A program made the translations under genes and the position numbers. This document shows, one piece after another, positions 18,691 through 27,497 of a stretch of 64,000 nucleotides of DNA. The notes under the pieces are model-generated. The model had not been told where the DNA came from, made no database searches, and saw nothing but the letters and a program-made list of their open reading frames with translations. The number at the start of each line of letters is the position of its first letter. Position 1 is the first letter of the stretch. The stretch is taken from positions 186,001-250,000 of the forward strand of contig NZ_JADPMP010000001.1 in the NCBI RefSeq assembly GCF_015686655.1, in the 5' to 3' direction. The DNA comes from Pontibacter sp. FD36 (GTDB lineage Bacteria; Bacteroidota; Bacteroidia; Cytophagales; Hymenobacteraceae).

Positions 18691-18842
18691 ATTAAATTGT
18701 TAAATGGTTGATGGTTGAATGGCTAATTGTTTAAAACAGGTGTATCTCCAGACTATAAATCATCCAGATGTGAAATCCTAATTAATGGCTCCACTTATAT
18801 GTGCATACACAGGGTATAACAATTTAACCATGTAGCAATTTA
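18691..18842. repeat. AT-rich element with ATTGTTAAATGG-type inverted arms
   Basis: Left arm 18691-18732 (ATTGTTAAATGGTTGATGG, then GAATGGCTAATTG) and, inverted, right arm 18818-18842 (AACAATTTAACCATGTAGC, then AATTTA) flank about 85 bases. The right arm supplies the TAA stop of the M16 gene at 18840-18842. The same architecture occurs at 27498-27703. Confidence 0.6.
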
Positions 18843-20078
18843 GCCCTTAACAGGTACGTAATTCAGAAAACTCAGCTTCTCTTCTTGCAGCACGTCGTTG
18901 GCAATGTCGATCAGGTCTTTGGCGGTGGTATTTTTGATCTGGTCGAAGATCTCGTTCAGGGTGTCGATGTGGCCCTGATCCAGGATGCTCTTGCCCATCA
19001 TCATCATTAGCCCCATGTTGCTCTCTTCGGCCATGGCCAACTGACCCATGAGTTGCTCTTTAGCAGTGTGCAGTTGCAGCGAGCCCAGCTGTTTTTCGCG
19101 CAGTTTCTTCAGTTCTTTCAGAACCAGTGAAGTGGTGCGCTTCAGCTGCTTCTTCTCCGTTCCGAAGTAGATAGACAGCAGACCTGTGTCGATATAGGTG
19201 GCGTAGTTGGCATCGATGGTATACACCAAACCGTGCTTTTCGCGGACGGCCAAGTTCAGGCGCGAGTTCATGCCCGGGCCACCCAGCAGGTTTACCAGCA
19301 TAAAGAAAGGTATACGACGTTCATCGTTGAGTGCGTAAGCCGGAGATCCAATCACACAGTGTGCCTGAGAGATCGGTTTCTCGAATGTCACCGTCTTAGG
19401 TTTATACTGTTCGAAGACAATGCGCTGACGTGGCCTGCTGATGTGCGGAATGTCAGCCAGGTACTTTTCGGCCAGTTTTACCACTTTCTCAAACGGCAGG
19501 TTGCTCACCGAACAAAACACTAGCGCCTCAGTGCTCAGGTTGTCTTTGATAAAACGCTGGAAGTCGTCTTTCTTAAAGCCCGATACGCTCTCTTTTGTAC
19601 CCAGTATGTTGTTGCCAAGCGGATGACCGTCGAACACCACATTGTCAAACTCGTCGACGATGGCCTCTTCCGGTGTGTCCAGGTACATGGCCATCTCCTC
19701 GAGTATCACGCCGCGTTCTTTCTCAATTTCCTTCTCAGGGAAAACAGAGTGGAACGTGATATCAGTAAGTAGTTCGAAAGACTTCTCGAAGTGCTTATCG
19801 AGGACGGAGCTGTAAAAGCAGAGCTTTTCTTTGGTGGTATAGGCGTTCAGTTCGCCGCCTACCGACTCCAGTCTGTTCAGGATGTGGAATGACTTGCGCT
19901 TGGCAGTACCTTTGAAGGCCATGTGCTCCCAGAAGTGGGCCAGACCTAGCTGTTCAGGTTGCTCGTCGCGGCTGCCTATGTCCAGGATAAAGCCGCTGTG
20001 CGCAATTTTGGTGTGTAGTACTTGTTTGTGAACGATTCGAATACCGTTCGGCAATGTATGAATATGATAATCAAGCAT
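18840..20078 (-). CDS. M16 family zinc metallopeptidase
   Basis: A 412-residue pitrilysin/mitochondrial-processing-type peptidase. The inverted zinc motif HFWEH is at residues 48-52 (within LAHFWEHMAFKGT), and the third ligand region is ERGVILEEMAMYLD, with Glu127/128. The Bacteroidota one-domain-pair form of about 410 residues is normal. The C-terminal domain has the R/Y pair region around GGPGMNSRLNLAVREKHGLVY. It likely degrades or processes small peptides, and no signal peptide is seen. Two TAnnTTTG boxes lie 20-35 bases upstream of the ATG. The stop codon falls inside an AT-rich repeat arm. Confidence 0.93.
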   Translation of the reverse strand: MLDYHIHTLPNGIRIVHKQVLHTKIAHSGFILDIGSRDEQPEQLGLAHFWEHMAFKGTAKRKSFHILNRLESVGGELNAYTTKEKLCFYSSVLDKHFEKSFELLTDITFHSVFPEKEIEKERGVILEEMAMYLDTPEEAIVDEFDNVVFDGHPLGNNILGTKESVSGFKKDDFQRFIKDNLSTEALVFCSVSNLPFEKVVKLAEKYLADIPHISRPRQRIVFEQYKPKTVTFEKPISQAHCVIGSPAYALNDERRIPFFMLVNLLGGPGMNSRLNLAVREKHGLVYTIDANYATYIDTGLLSIYFGTEKKQLKRTTSLVLKELKKLREKQLGSLQLHTAKEQLMGQLAMAEESNMGLMMMMGKSILDQGHIDTLNEIFDQIKNTTAKDLIDIANDVLQEEKLSFLNYVPVKG

Positions 20079-20097
20079 TCAGTTCGCAATTAGCCTG

Positions 20098-20115
20098 CAA
20101 AGATACGCAAAATTA
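20098..20115 (-). promoter_or_regulatory. Two overlapping-range -7 boxes for M16 peptidase gene
   Basis: On the minus strand TATCTTTG (20098-20105) and TAATTTTG (20108-20115) both match the Bacteroidota -7 consensus TAnnTTTG, close to the start at 20078. No good -33 element was found at 19-21 bases. Confidence 0.45.
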
Positions 20116-20143
20116 CCAAAATAGGCCGCCTGCTCTCCGAATG

Positions 20144-20896
20144 TTAGCGGTCGAGGTTGCGCCCGCCGACGTTGATCACAAAGCCCAGCGAAAACACGGA
20201 ATAGCCTGCCGTAAGCGCCTTGCGGTTGCGCAATCCGAAGTTGCTGCCGCTTGTATACTGTAATTGTACTGAAGGACTGAGCACCATGCGGGTATAGAAG
20301 ATCGGTTCCAGGAAAATATTGTCTTCGTTTGGCTGTACCACTCCGTTAAGCAGGTGTTTGTTCATATTGACATAACTCACGCGCAGGGCAGTGCCGTAGT
20401 TGAGCGGGTATTCATTGCCCAGAATTCGCAGGGATTTTTTCTTTTTGGAGGTAAAGTTAACCTGTGTGAAATATTTACTGAAACCGGCTTCGCGACGGGT
20501 ATAGGTCATCACGCCTTCTTTTTCTTCCTTTTCGGTGCGGTCGCTGCTGCCACCGCCAAAGCCGCCGTATACCTCCAGTACCCGGTTCTGATTCGGCCCG
20601 AAGGTTGTAAAGTAGCCCGCTCCTGCCTCGACCAGATTGTGGCGGAAATCCCGTTTCTTGCGTTCTTGGTTCAGCATAGAGCCGTTCAGCATCACCCCGA
20701 TGTTGTCGGTAACAGCATAAGCCGTGTTAAAGGTGATATTTCCTTTTGGCGTAATGTGGCCAGCAGCACTCAGTTCACCCTTCTCCGTGAACATGGGTAC
20801 ATTGGGCACATTGGGCATGTAAGTTGACACACAGCCTGTGGTTAGGAAGAGGAGGGTGAATGCGAGAAGTTTAGCAGAATGTAATAGTGCTTTCAT
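20144..20896 (-). CDS. Exported lipoprotein of unknown function, barrel-like
   Basis: A 250-residue protein with a lipoprotein signal peptide (FTLLFLTTGC; Cys22 is the predicted lipidated residue). The mature part alternates short hydrophobic strands and polar turns with frequent Gly and Tyr: AAGHITPKGNITFNTAYAVT, DNIGVMLNGSM, VLEVYGGFGGGSSD, YGTALRVSYVNM and FSLGFVINVGGR at the end. This suggests a beta-rich outer-membrane-associated protein. I recognise no family. It is a single gene next to the M16 gene in the same direction, 65 bases upstream of it. Confidence 0.7.
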   Translation of the reverse strand: MKALLHSAKLLAFTLLFLTTGCVSTYMPNVPNVPMFTEKGELSAAGHITPKGNITFNTAYAVTDNIGVMLNGSMLNQERKKRDFRHNLVEAGAGYFTTFGPNQNRVLEVYGGFGGGSSDRTEKEEKEGVMTYTRREAGFSKYFTQVNFTSKKKKSLRILGNEYPLNYGTALRVSYVNMNKHLLNGVVQPNEDNIFLEPIFYTRMVLSPSVQLQYTSGSNFGLRNRKALTAGYSVFSLGFVINVGGRNLDR

Positions 20897-21011
20897 ACGG
20901 GTAAGCGTGGCTAAAAGAACTGCTAAACTAACGCTCCTGCGGCTAAGAAGAAAAATATTTTTGTTCTTTTCCGTGAAAAGAAGTGCCCGTCTATACCTGC
21001 AGCATTCTGAC

Positions 21012-21042
21012 TTTCAAGTCTAGCCGCATTGCCGTAGCTTTG
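21012..21042 (+). promoter_or_regulatory. Promoter of GT9 gene (near-consensus)
   Basis: TTTC at 21012-21015 (one base from TTTG), a 19-base spacer, and TAGCTTTG at 21035-21042, a perfect TAnnTTTG. The ATG at 21059 follows about 16 bases later, giving a very short leader. Confidence 0.5.
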
Positions 21043-21058
21043 CAGCAGCTTATACCTA

Positions 21059-22057
21059 ATGAAAAAAATCCTGATCATACAGACTGCCTTTCTGGGCGAT
21101 GTGGTGCTGGCAACCGGCCTGGTAGAAAAACTGCATGCCCACTATCCGGATGCGCAGCTTGATTTTTTGCTCCGTAAAGGCAACGAGTCGCTGCTGAAAG
21201 GGCACCCGCTGCTGCGGCAGGTACTGGTCTGGAATAAACAGGAAGGTAAGTATAAGAGTCTACTGCAATTGCTCAAGCAGATCCGGCAGGAACGCTACGA
21301 CCTGGTCGTGAACCTGCAGCGCTTTGGTGCCACAGGTATACTCACCGCGCTCTCTGGTGCTGGCGAGACAGTCGGCTTCGACAAGAATCCTTTCTCACGA
21401 TTTTTCACGCGTCGCTATACCCACGACGTGAATTCAGGGACGCACGAAGTAGAACGTAACCATTTGCTCATAGCCAGTCTCACCGACGGGCAGCCAGCCA
21501 AACCCAGGCTATACCCTTCTCCTGGAGATTTTGCCAAGGTGCAGCCGCTAAAGCAGGAGTCATTTATCTGCATGGCACCTACCTCGGTGTGGTTTACGAA
21601 GCAGTACCCGCCGGAGCAGTGGGTAGAACTGCTCGATCAATTAGGTGACAGGTATAAGGTATACCTGCTCGGAGCGCCGGCTGACAAAATGCATTGTGAA
21701 GAGATCATCAGCAAGACGAAAAACCAACGGGTAGAAAACCTGTGCGGGCAGCTCAACCTGTTGCAATCGGCAGCACTCATGCGCGATGCCGTGCTTAATT
21801 ATGTAAATGACTCTGGTCCTATGCACCTGGCCTCAGCGTTAGATGCGCCTACCTGTGCCATCTTCTGCTCCACGGTGCCAAGCTTTGGCTTCGGGCCACT
21901 GGCAAGCTTCTCAGCTGTGGTAGAGAGGGAGGAGCCACTTTACTGTCGCCCCTGTGGTTTGCATGGGTATAAATCCTGCCCGGAAGGACATTTTAAATGT
22001 GCAAAAGATATCCGCACCGGGCAGCTGCTGGAAGTGCTCGCATCATGCACGGCTTAA
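21059..22057 (+). CDS. Glycosyltransferase family 9 (heptosyltransferase-like)
   Basis: A 332-residue GT9 enzyme, the ADP-heptose:LPS heptosyltransferase family that builds the lipopolysaccharide core on the cytoplasmic side. The N-terminus has the family signature TAFLGDVVLATGLVEKL. The second Rossmann half has FICMAPTSVWFTKQYPPEQW and the donor-site region VNYVNDSGPMHLASALDAP. The C-terminus shows the Cys-rich tail CRPCGLHGYKSCPEGHFKC, also seen in the second GT9 protein of this window (32456-33448). Acceptor and donor sugars cannot be named. A TAnnTTTG promoter lies just upstream. The neighbours are not glycan genes. Confidence 0.92.
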   Translation: MKKILIIQTAFLGDVVLATGLVEKLHAHYPDAQLDFLLRKGNESLLKGHPLLRQVLVWNKQEGKYKSLLQLLKQIRQERYDLVVNLQRFGATGILTALSGAGETVGFDKNPFSRFFTRRYTHDVNSGTHEVERNHLLIASLTDGQPAKPRLYPSPGDFAKVQPLKQESFICMAPTSVWFTKQYPPEQWVELLDQLGDRYKVYLLGAPADKMHCEEIISKTKNQRVENLCGQLNLLQSAALMRDAVLNYVNDSGPMHLASALDAPTCAIFCSTVPSFGFGPLASFSAVVEREEPLYCRPCGLHGYKSCPEGHFKCAKDIRTGQLLEVLASCTA

Positions 22058-22147
22058 GGTTGTTGGAACAGCGATTGCACTGCGATTAGCGAAGCATTGG
22101 GCCTGAACCTACAGCACCTGTTATATTAGGTTTTTTCTATAAAGGTG

Positions 22148-22177
22148 TTTGGACTTGCGATAAAAGTGCTACATTTG
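22148..22177 (+). promoter_or_regulatory. Consensus Bacteroidota promoter of aminopeptidase P gene
   Basis: TTTG at 22148-22151, an 18-base spacer and TACATTTG at 22170-22177 match the sigma-ABfr consensus (TTTG, 19-21, TAnnTTTG) closely. The predicted start site near 22185 leaves a leader of about 60 bases to ATG 22246. Confidence 0.7.
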
Positions 22178-22245
22178 CAGTGCAAGTTCAGTCAGACCTA
22201 TAACCCTGACGAACCACAGTGCCAAGCTACTATACCTACAAAACT

Positions 22246-23538
22246 ATGAAATACCAGCCCATCGACAAGGAGCTGTTCTGCCATAACAGACGCAATTTTG
22301 TGCGGCAGCTCAAGCCTTCTTCTCTTGCTGTTTTTCATGCTAATGATGTGATGCCGACCAATGCGGATGGCACCATGGCGTTCCGCCAGAACAGTGACCT
22401 CTTCTATCTTTCAGGAGTAGACCAGGAGGAAAGCATTCTTTTGCTTTTTCCGGACGCACGCGATGAGCGCATGAAAGAAGTGCTGTTTGTGCGCGAGTCT
22501 AATGAGCACATCATGGTTTGGGAAGGGTATAAGCTTACAAAAGGGCAGGCCCGCGAAACGTCAGGTATAGCCACTGTGCTGTGGCTGAAGGATTTTAAAC
22601 AGGTGTTTAACAGCCTGATGGCTGAAGCTGAGCACGTATACCTGAACACCAACGAGCACCTGCGTGCCGTGGTAGAGGTGGAGACGCGTGACGCCCGCTT
22701 TATTAAGTGGTGCCAGCAGGTATACCCGCTGCATCGCTACGAACGCAGCGCTCCTATCATGCACCAGCTGCGTGCGATCAAATCTGAAACAGAAGTAGAC
22801 CTTCTCCGCAAAGCATGCGATATCACAGAATTAGGCTTCCGTAGACTGCTGCAGTTTATCAAGCCTGGCGTGATGGAGTATGAAGTGGAGGCAGAGATTT
22901 ACCACGAGTTACTGCGCAACCGTTCACGCGGTCCGGCTTACAGCCCGATCATCGCATCAGGCGAGAATGCCTGCATCCTGCATTACACCGACAACAGCCG
23001 GGAATGCAAAGACGGCGACCTGCTGCTGATGGACTTTGGGGCCGAGTATGCCAACTACGCTGCTGATATGACGCGCACAGTACCGGTTAACGGGAAGTTT
23101 ACCAAGCGTCAGCGTGAGGTATACGAGGCGGTGTTGCGTGTGATGAAAGCCGCTACACAGATGCTGGTGCCCGGCAACTCGCTTGATCAGTACCATGCCT
23201 TTGTGGGTACCGTCATGGAAAATGAACTGATCGGACTTGGTTTGCTCAACGAGAGCGATGTGCGTAACCAGGATCCGTCTAATCCGCTATACAAGAAATA
23301 TTTCATGCACGGCACTTCCCATTATTTAGGGCTTGACGTGCATGATGTGGGCAGCAAATACCGTCCTTTTGAAGAAGGAATGGTGTTTACCTGCGAACCA
23401 GGTATCTACATAAGAGAAGAAGGAATAGGCGTAAGGTTGGAGAATGATATCCTGATCACCCGTAGCGGGCCAGTGGACCTTATGAAAAACATTCCGCTAG
23501 AGGCTGATGACATTGAAAGGCTGATGCAAAAACGCTAA
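22246..23538 (+). CDS. pepP: Xaa-Pro aminopeptidase (aminopeptidase P, M24B)
   Basis: A 430-residue dinuclear metallopeptidase that removes N-terminal residues next to proline. ATG 22246 (MKYQPIDKELF) is preferred; a GTG at 22219 would add nine residues. The N-terminal AMP_N domain (NRRNFVRQL to about 150, with the FRQNSDLFYLSG motif) precedes the pita-bread catalytic domain. Metal ligands are visible in LLMDFGAEYANYAADMTRT (two Asp), HGTSHYLGLDVHDVG (His), FTCEPGIYI (Glu) and GVRLENDILIT (Glu). A strong promoter sits upstream. It is monocistronic. Confidence 0.95.
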   Translation: MKYQPIDKELFCHNRRNFVRQLKPSSLAVFHANDVMPTNADGTMAFRQNSDLFYLSGVDQEESILLLFPDARDERMKEVLFVRESNEHIMVWEGYKLTKGQARETSGIATVLWLKDFKQVFNSLMAEAEHVYLNTNEHLRAVVEVETRDARFIKWCQQVYPLHRYERSAPIMHQLRAIKSETEVDLLRKACDITELGFRRLLQFIKPGVMEYEVEAEIYHELLRNRSRGPAYSPIIASGENACILHYTDNSRECKDGDLLLMDFGAEYANYAADMTRTVPVNGKFTKRQREVYEAVLRVMKAATQMLVPGNSLDQYHAFVGTVMENELIGLGLLNESDVRNQDPSNPLYKKYFMHGTSHYLGLDVHDVGSKYRPFEEGMVFTCEPGIYIREEGIGVRLENDILITRSGPVDLMKNIPLEADDIERLMQKR

Positions 23539-23925
23539 TAGCGTGCGTAGTAAGGGTTTACATATAACTACTCGCAGCCTTTTTTATTGTATTTACGTTA
23601 AAAAACAGATGCTTTGCATTAATTAATGTTGAGCATACAACCTACAGCTCGTAAAGAGGGTTGAAAATATAGAGATGCGCAGTTGTAACTGACAGAAAAA
23701 GCAGTGCAAACAGTGCACCAGAGTAGATTTAGAATTTAAGCTGCTAAGGCCATTTTTTTATACTTTAACAAAATGCTTTTGCTTATGGATATAAACTACA
23801 TCAATGCAACGACTACCCGCCTGACGTATCATAATATACGTTCCGTCTGTTTTTTTATAGAAATATAAAAAAACTTACCTGAAAATATGTACGTATTGTC
23901 ATATCAAAATATACTTTTTAAAATT
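23539..23925. other. Gene-free region before the TSP3-OmpA gene
   Basis: 387 AT-rich bases. Just after pepP, TGCG-T-AGTA (about 23545-23553) can pair with TACTCGCA (about 23568-23575), followed by TTTTTTA, a weak terminator. The rest holds no reading frame of note. No -33/-7 promoter pair was convincing, although a strong promoter is expected for the abundant OmpA-type product. Confidence 0.4.
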
Positions 23926-25380
23926 ATGCGAAAAACTCTAACGAAACTATTCACAACTGCTTTTGCACTTGTATTCCTGCTGTCTGCCAATACAGAGGTA
24001 CTTGCGCAAAATGCTGACCAACGGACAAACCTCCAGATTTATGGAAGTGCGCTCCAATATAAAGGTGATTTAGGAAACAACTGGTGGAAAGACAAAATGG
24101 GCTGGGGAGGCGGCGTATCGCTGAACCAATACCTGAGCCCTTCTTTTGATGCCGGTTTGCACCTAAGCTACGGTAACACTGAATTCAGCAGATTCGGATC
24201 CACCATGGATACCAAAATTGGTATGGCTATGCTTGGTCTGAGACTGAAAATGTATGGCAACATCCTGAAAGAGGATGCCTTCATCGGTCCATACCTGTCA
24301 GTAGGTGGTGGTGCTCACTTTGTAAGACCAGAAGGTACTTCGCCAACTGGTGCCTATGAAGACAACTTCATTGCAGGTGCTGCTTTTGGTGGTGCCGGTC
24401 TTCGTTTCAGATTCTCTGAAAACATCAGCCTGTTCCTGGAGACAAGAGCTCACTTCACTAGCAACGACCGTTACGACAATATCGAGTCGAACATCAACGA
24501 CCGCTTCCTACAGCACAACATCGGCCTTGGCATCAACCTGGGCAAAGCTAAAGATACTGACGGCGACGGTGTGCCTGATAGAAGAGACAAGTGCCCGGAT
24601 ACCCCAACTGGCGTACAAGTTGACAAAGACGGTTGCCCTATCGATACTGATGGCGACGGTGTTCCGGATTATCAGGATGAGTGCCCTACTGAAGCCGGTG
24701 TAGCTAACCTTGGTGGTTGCCCTGACCGTGATGGTGATGGTGTAGCTGACAAAGATGATCGTTGCCCAGATGAGCCAGGTACTGCTGCAACACAAGGTTG
24801 CCCAGACAGCGATGGTGACGGCGTTCCGGATATCGATGACAAGTGCCCAGATACACCACGTGGTGTACAGGTAGGTGCCGATGGTTGCCCAGTTGACTCT
24901 GACGGTGACGGTGTTCCGGATAACGAAGACCTTTGCCCTAACTCTCCAGGTACTGCCGAAACGAAAGGTTGCCCTGAGCTTGACGAGCGTACTAAGAAAC
25001 TGATCGAAGAGAAAGTTCGCTTCGAGTTTGACCAGGCGCGCGTACAGGACGGTTACCGTCAGCTGCTTGACAGCATCGTAGTAGCGCTTGAGAAATACCC
25101 TGACCACGTACTGTTGATCAAAGGTCACGCTGACCACATTGGTTCAGAAGAGTACAACCAGGCACTGTCTGAGCAAAGAGCACAAGCTGTGAAGGACTAC
25201 CTGATCCAGCGCGGTGTGCAGAACCCAGACCGTTTGGTAACAAGAGGTTATGGTGAGACTCAGCCAATCGTGAAAGTAAATACCAGACTTTCTAAAGCCA
25301 GAACTGCAGCAGCCCGTGCTCAGAACCGACGTGTCGGTTTCGAGATGAACACGCCGGATATGCAACTGAATCTGGAGTAA
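23926..25380 (+). CDS. OmpA-family outer-membrane protein with thrombospondin type-3 repeats
   Basis: A 484-residue protein (ATG 23926, MRKTLTKLFTTAFAL; ATG 23887 would disrupt the signal peptide). The signal peptide is cleaved near LAQNAD. Residues 25-205 form an outer-membrane barrel with Gly and aromatic strands (QIYGSALQYKGDLGNNWW). Residues 206-355 carry about five calcium-binding TSP3 repeats of the style DTDGDGVPDRRDKCPDTP and DSDGDGVPDIDDKCPDTP. The C-terminal OmpA domain binds peptidoglycan: VRFEFDQARV, LLIKGHADHIGSEEYNQAL and QNRRVGFEM. It is a typical major surface protein of Bacteroidota. The start has no clear promoter, and a strong terminator follows. Confidence 0.95.
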   Translation: MRKTLTKLFTTAFALVFLLSANTEVLAQNADQRTNLQIYGSALQYKGDLGNNWWKDKMGWGGGVSLNQYLSPSFDAGLHLSYGNTEFSRFGSTMDTKIGMAMLGLRLKMYGNILKEDAFIGPYLSVGGGAHFVRPEGTSPTGAYEDNFIAGAAFGGAGLRFRFSENISLFLETRAHFTSNDRYDNIESNINDRFLQHNIGLGINLGKAKDTDGDGVPDRRDKCPDTPTGVQVDKDGCPIDTDGDGVPDYQDECPTEAGVANLGGCPDRDGDGVADKDDRCPDEPGTAATQGCPDSDGDGVPDIDDKCPDTPRGVQVGADGCPVDSDGDGVPDNEDLCPNSPGTAETKGCPELDERTKKLIEEKVRFEFDQARVQDGYRQLLDSIVVALEKYPDHVLLIKGHADHIGSEEYNQALSEQRAQAVKDYLIQRGVQNPDRLVTRGYGETQPIVKVNTRLSKARTAAARAQNRRVGFEMNTPDMQLNLE

Positions 25381-25408
25381 CATAACTAGCCGTTAAGGTT
25401 AAACGCTA

Positions 25409-25444
25409 AAAGGCCCCGCAGAGCAATCTGCGGGGCCTTTTTCG
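25409..25444 (+). terminator. Stem-loop terminator of the TSP3-OmpA gene
   Basis: A perfect 14-bp GC-rich stem (AAAGGCCCCGCAGA, 25409-25422, with 25427-25440), loop GCAA, then T run. Confidence 0.93.
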
Positions 25445-25446
25445 TT

Positions 25447-25489
25447 TGTCTGGATCAGGATTTTCAGGATTAAAAGATTGACAGGATTG
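25447..25489. repeat. CAGGATT-type intergenic repeat
   Basis: The sequence beginning TGTCTGGATCAGGATTTTCA contains CAGGATT three times (with TTTT, TTAAAAGATTGA spacers). The unit recalls a short intergenic repeat (TGTCTGGAT..TTCAGGATT) that I believe occurs in many Bacteroidota; that identity is from memory and unchecked. Confidence 0.5.
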
Positions 25490-25520
25490 ATGCTGCTGCG
25501 GTGTACGATTAACACACTCA

Positions 25521-25561
25521 TGCCCCTCTTTTTGCAGAGGGCCCGTGCCCCTAGAGGTTAA
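25521..25561. repeat. GC-rich hairpin related to the 12.2 kb element
   Basis: CCCTCT (25524-25529) pairs with AGAGGG (25536-25541). The following GCCCGTGCCCCTAGAGGTTAA resembles the inverted inner part of the element at 12229-12270 (AGAGGGCCC, then CCCCTGGAGGTTAA). It is therefore a probable second, partial copy. Confidence 0.5.
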
Positions 25562-25737
25562 TAAGCTGCTGCCAATTCACAAGTATAGACTCAGTAGCCC
25601 AAACCACATGAGCCACTGGCAGGTATAGCAAGAGTAACTCGCACGCTGGCAATGAAACAAGCCTCAGTGCCAAGTGCGCCCAAATGACTACCCACTGTTT
25701 GAGCGTTCAGCGAGTTTGGAGCGTCTTGATTTTTTTG

Positions 25738-25767
25738 CTTACTTTTTTCATCAAGGAAAAAAGTAAG
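25738..25767. repeat. Perfect AT-rich hairpin (CTTACTTTTTT), intergenic repeat
   Basis: An 11-bp perfect stem CTTACTTTTTT (25738-25748) with AAAAAAGTAAG (25757-25767), loop CATCAAGG. A smaller stem GGGCA/TGCCC lies around 25781-25795. It lies within the 599-base gap 25381-25979, which has only spurious reading frames; the one crossing it on the minus strand owes its length to this hairpin. Confidence 0.6.
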
Positions 25768-25979
25768 GCCCGCCCGGCCAGGGCATACGGTGCCCGCCGC
25801 ACAGGCGAAGCTATGAAACAACTAAGGTTGCTATACCTATAAAAGTACAATTATACCTAGGCCAGAGGCCCCACCATAGTAGACACGAGCGAGGACGCTC
25901 GCGCCATGACGAGAAAGTTATAGAATAGCCGAGCACCCCTACACCTGTAGAACCCCTGCTAAAACCACAATGAAAAATT

Positions 25980-26903
25980 TTACTTCTTAGATGCCAATAA
26001 GTATAGCACCGCCATACGGATGGCGACACCATTCTCTACCTGGTTCAGAATGATAGAATGGTGCGAGTCAGCTGCATCGGAACTCAGTTCTACACCGCGG
26101 TTGATAGGGCCGGGGTGCATGAGCACGATCTCCTTGTCGAGGCTCTCGAGCATTTTCTTGTCGATGCCATAATAGAGCGTATACTCACGGAGGGATGGGA
26201 AATATTTCATCTGCTGGCGTTCCAGCTGAATGCGCAGCACATTGGCTACATCGCACCAGGCGAGGGCTTTGCGCACATCAAATTCGACCTTTACGCCTAA
26301 CTCTCTGATGTACTTAGGAAGCAGCGTTACGGGGCCGCAGACCATTACTTCGGCACCAAGTTTTTGCAGGGCAAATATGTTGGAGAGGGCCACACGCGAA
26401 TGAAGGATATCTCCGATGATCACCACTTTTTTTCCTGCTACATCACCGAGCTTTTCGCGGATGGAGAAAGAATCGAGCAGGGCCTGGGTAGGGTGTTCGT
26501 GGGTGCCATCGCCGGCATTCACGATGTTAGCATCTATGTGGCGGCTCAGGAAATGCGGTGCTCCCGGGCTGGAGTGGCGCATGACGATCATATCCACCTT
26601 CATGGCCAGGATGTTGTTCACCGTATCGAGCAGGGTTTCACCTTTCTTAACGGAGCTACTGCTGGATGAGAAGTTGATCACATCAGCAGAGAGCCTCTTC
26701 TCGGCCAGCTCAAACGAAAGACGGGTGCGGGTGGAATTCTCGAAAAAGACGTTGGCAATGGTAATGTCACGCAGCGAGGGCACTTTCTTGATAGGCCGGT
26801 TCAAAACATCTTTAAAATTGTCAGCAGTCTCGAAAATGAGTTGAATGTCTTCTGCTGTGATGTCTTTGATGCCGAGTAGATGCCGGACGCTGAGCTCTTG
26901 CAT
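25980..26903 (-). CDS. pyrB: Aspartate carbamoyltransferase catalytic subunit
   Basis: A 307-residue ATCase, the second step of pyrimidine synthesis, which joins carbamoyl phosphate and aspartate. The carbamoyl phosphate site is STRTRLSFE (Ser57-Thr58-Arg59-Thr60). Further signatures are the GET loop around residue 88-90, MRHSSPGAP, and GDGTHEHPTQALLD with His-Pro-Thr-Gln at 137-140. RIQLERQQM and LMHPGPINRGVEL form the aspartate site. Length is normal. It lies 7 bases after pyrR, so pyrR-pyrB is one operon. No pyrI regulatory gene is present, as usual for PyrR-linked enzymes. Confidence 0.97.
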   Translation of the reverse strand: MQELSVRHLLGIKDITAEDIQLIFETADNFKDVLNRPIKKVPSLRDITIANVFFENSTRTRLSFELAEKRLSADVINFSSSSSSVKKGETLLDTVNNILAMKVDMIVMRHSSPGAPHFLSRHIDANIVNAGDGTHEHPTQALLDSFSIREKLGDVAGKKVVIIGDILHSRVALSNIFALQKLGAEVMVCGPVTLLPKYIRELGVKVEFDVRKALAWCDVANVLRIQLERQQMKYFPSLREYTLYYGIDKKMLESLDKEIVLMHPGPINRGVELSSDAADSHHSIILNQVENGVAIRMAVLYLLASKK

Positions 26904-26910
26904 GGGTGCT

Positions 26911-27459
26911 TTATTCTTCGTTTTTGGTCACTAACCAGATATTGTCTTCTTGCGTGTCGGACCCTTGCCACTCCACCAGCACCCGCTGCGATTGCAGGGA
27001 GTTGACGCGCCGGCCCACATAAGTTGGCTCAATGGGCAGGTGGCGGCTGTAAAGGCGATCAATGAGCACCAGCAGCTCCACATTAGCAGGGCGCCCGAAT
27101 GAGATCATGGCATCCATTGCAGCTCTCACGGAGCGACCGGTATAGAGTACATCGTCTACCAGGATTACCTTTTTACCTTCGATCAAAAAGTCGATGTGCG
27201 TGGCGTTGGCGGCCAGGGGCGTTTCTCTTCTTCTAAAATCGTCGCGGTGGAAAGTGGTGTCGAGGTAGCCGGTAGGAACCGTAGTGCCCAGGATGGTTTT
27301 CAGCGTACTCTGAATACGTTGCGCCACCTGGCGTCCGCGGGGTTGTAATCCGATGATAACGGAATCAGAAAAGTCGCCATGGTTCTCGATGAGCTGGTGG
27401 CAAAGGCGCATCACCATGATCTCGAGCAACTGGTGGTTTACGATGAGTCTTTTCTGCAT
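26911..27459 (-). CDS. pyrR: Bifunctional pyr regulator / uracil phosphoribosyltransferase
   Basis: A 182-residue type I phosphoribosyltransferase. The PRPP motif is VILVDDVLYTGRSVRAAMD at residues 98-116. GLQPRGRQVAQRIQ (37-50) and the basic-residue-rich DTTFHRDDFRRR (67-78) are as in PyrR. It senses UMP/UTP and, in Gram-positives, attenuates pyr operons by binding RNA; whether it does so here is not known. The upstream 20-27 bases contain a minus-strand TATATTTG box (27479-27486), which leaves no room for a PyrR attenuator before pyrR itself. It precedes pyrB by 7 bases. Confidence 0.95.
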   Translation of the reverse strand: MQKRLIVNHQLLEIMVMRLCHQLIENHGDFSDSVIIGLQPRGRQVAQRIQSTLKTILGTTVPTGYLDTTFHRDDFRRRETPLAANATHIDFLIEGKKVILVDDVLYTGRSVRAAMDAMISFGRPANVELLVLIDRLYSRHLPIEPTYVGRRVNSLQSQRVLVEWQGSDTQEDNIWLVTKNEE

Positions 27460-27478
27460 GGCCTGGGGGTCTTGGTTG

Positions 27479-27486
27479 CAAATATA
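27479..27486 (-). promoter_or_regulatory. -7 box of the pyrR-pyrB operon
   Basis: A minus-strand TATATTTG matches TAnnTTTG exactly, 20 bases upstream of the pyrR ATG at 27459. A -33 partner is not evident. Confidence 0.5.
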
Positions 27487-27497
27487 GGATGTTCGGC

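Noticed and set aside
25591-25821. 76-codon minus-strand frame with a FFLDEK-like segment
   Set aside because: It lies across an intergenic hairpin repeat and has no family or start signal; best explained as repeat DNA.
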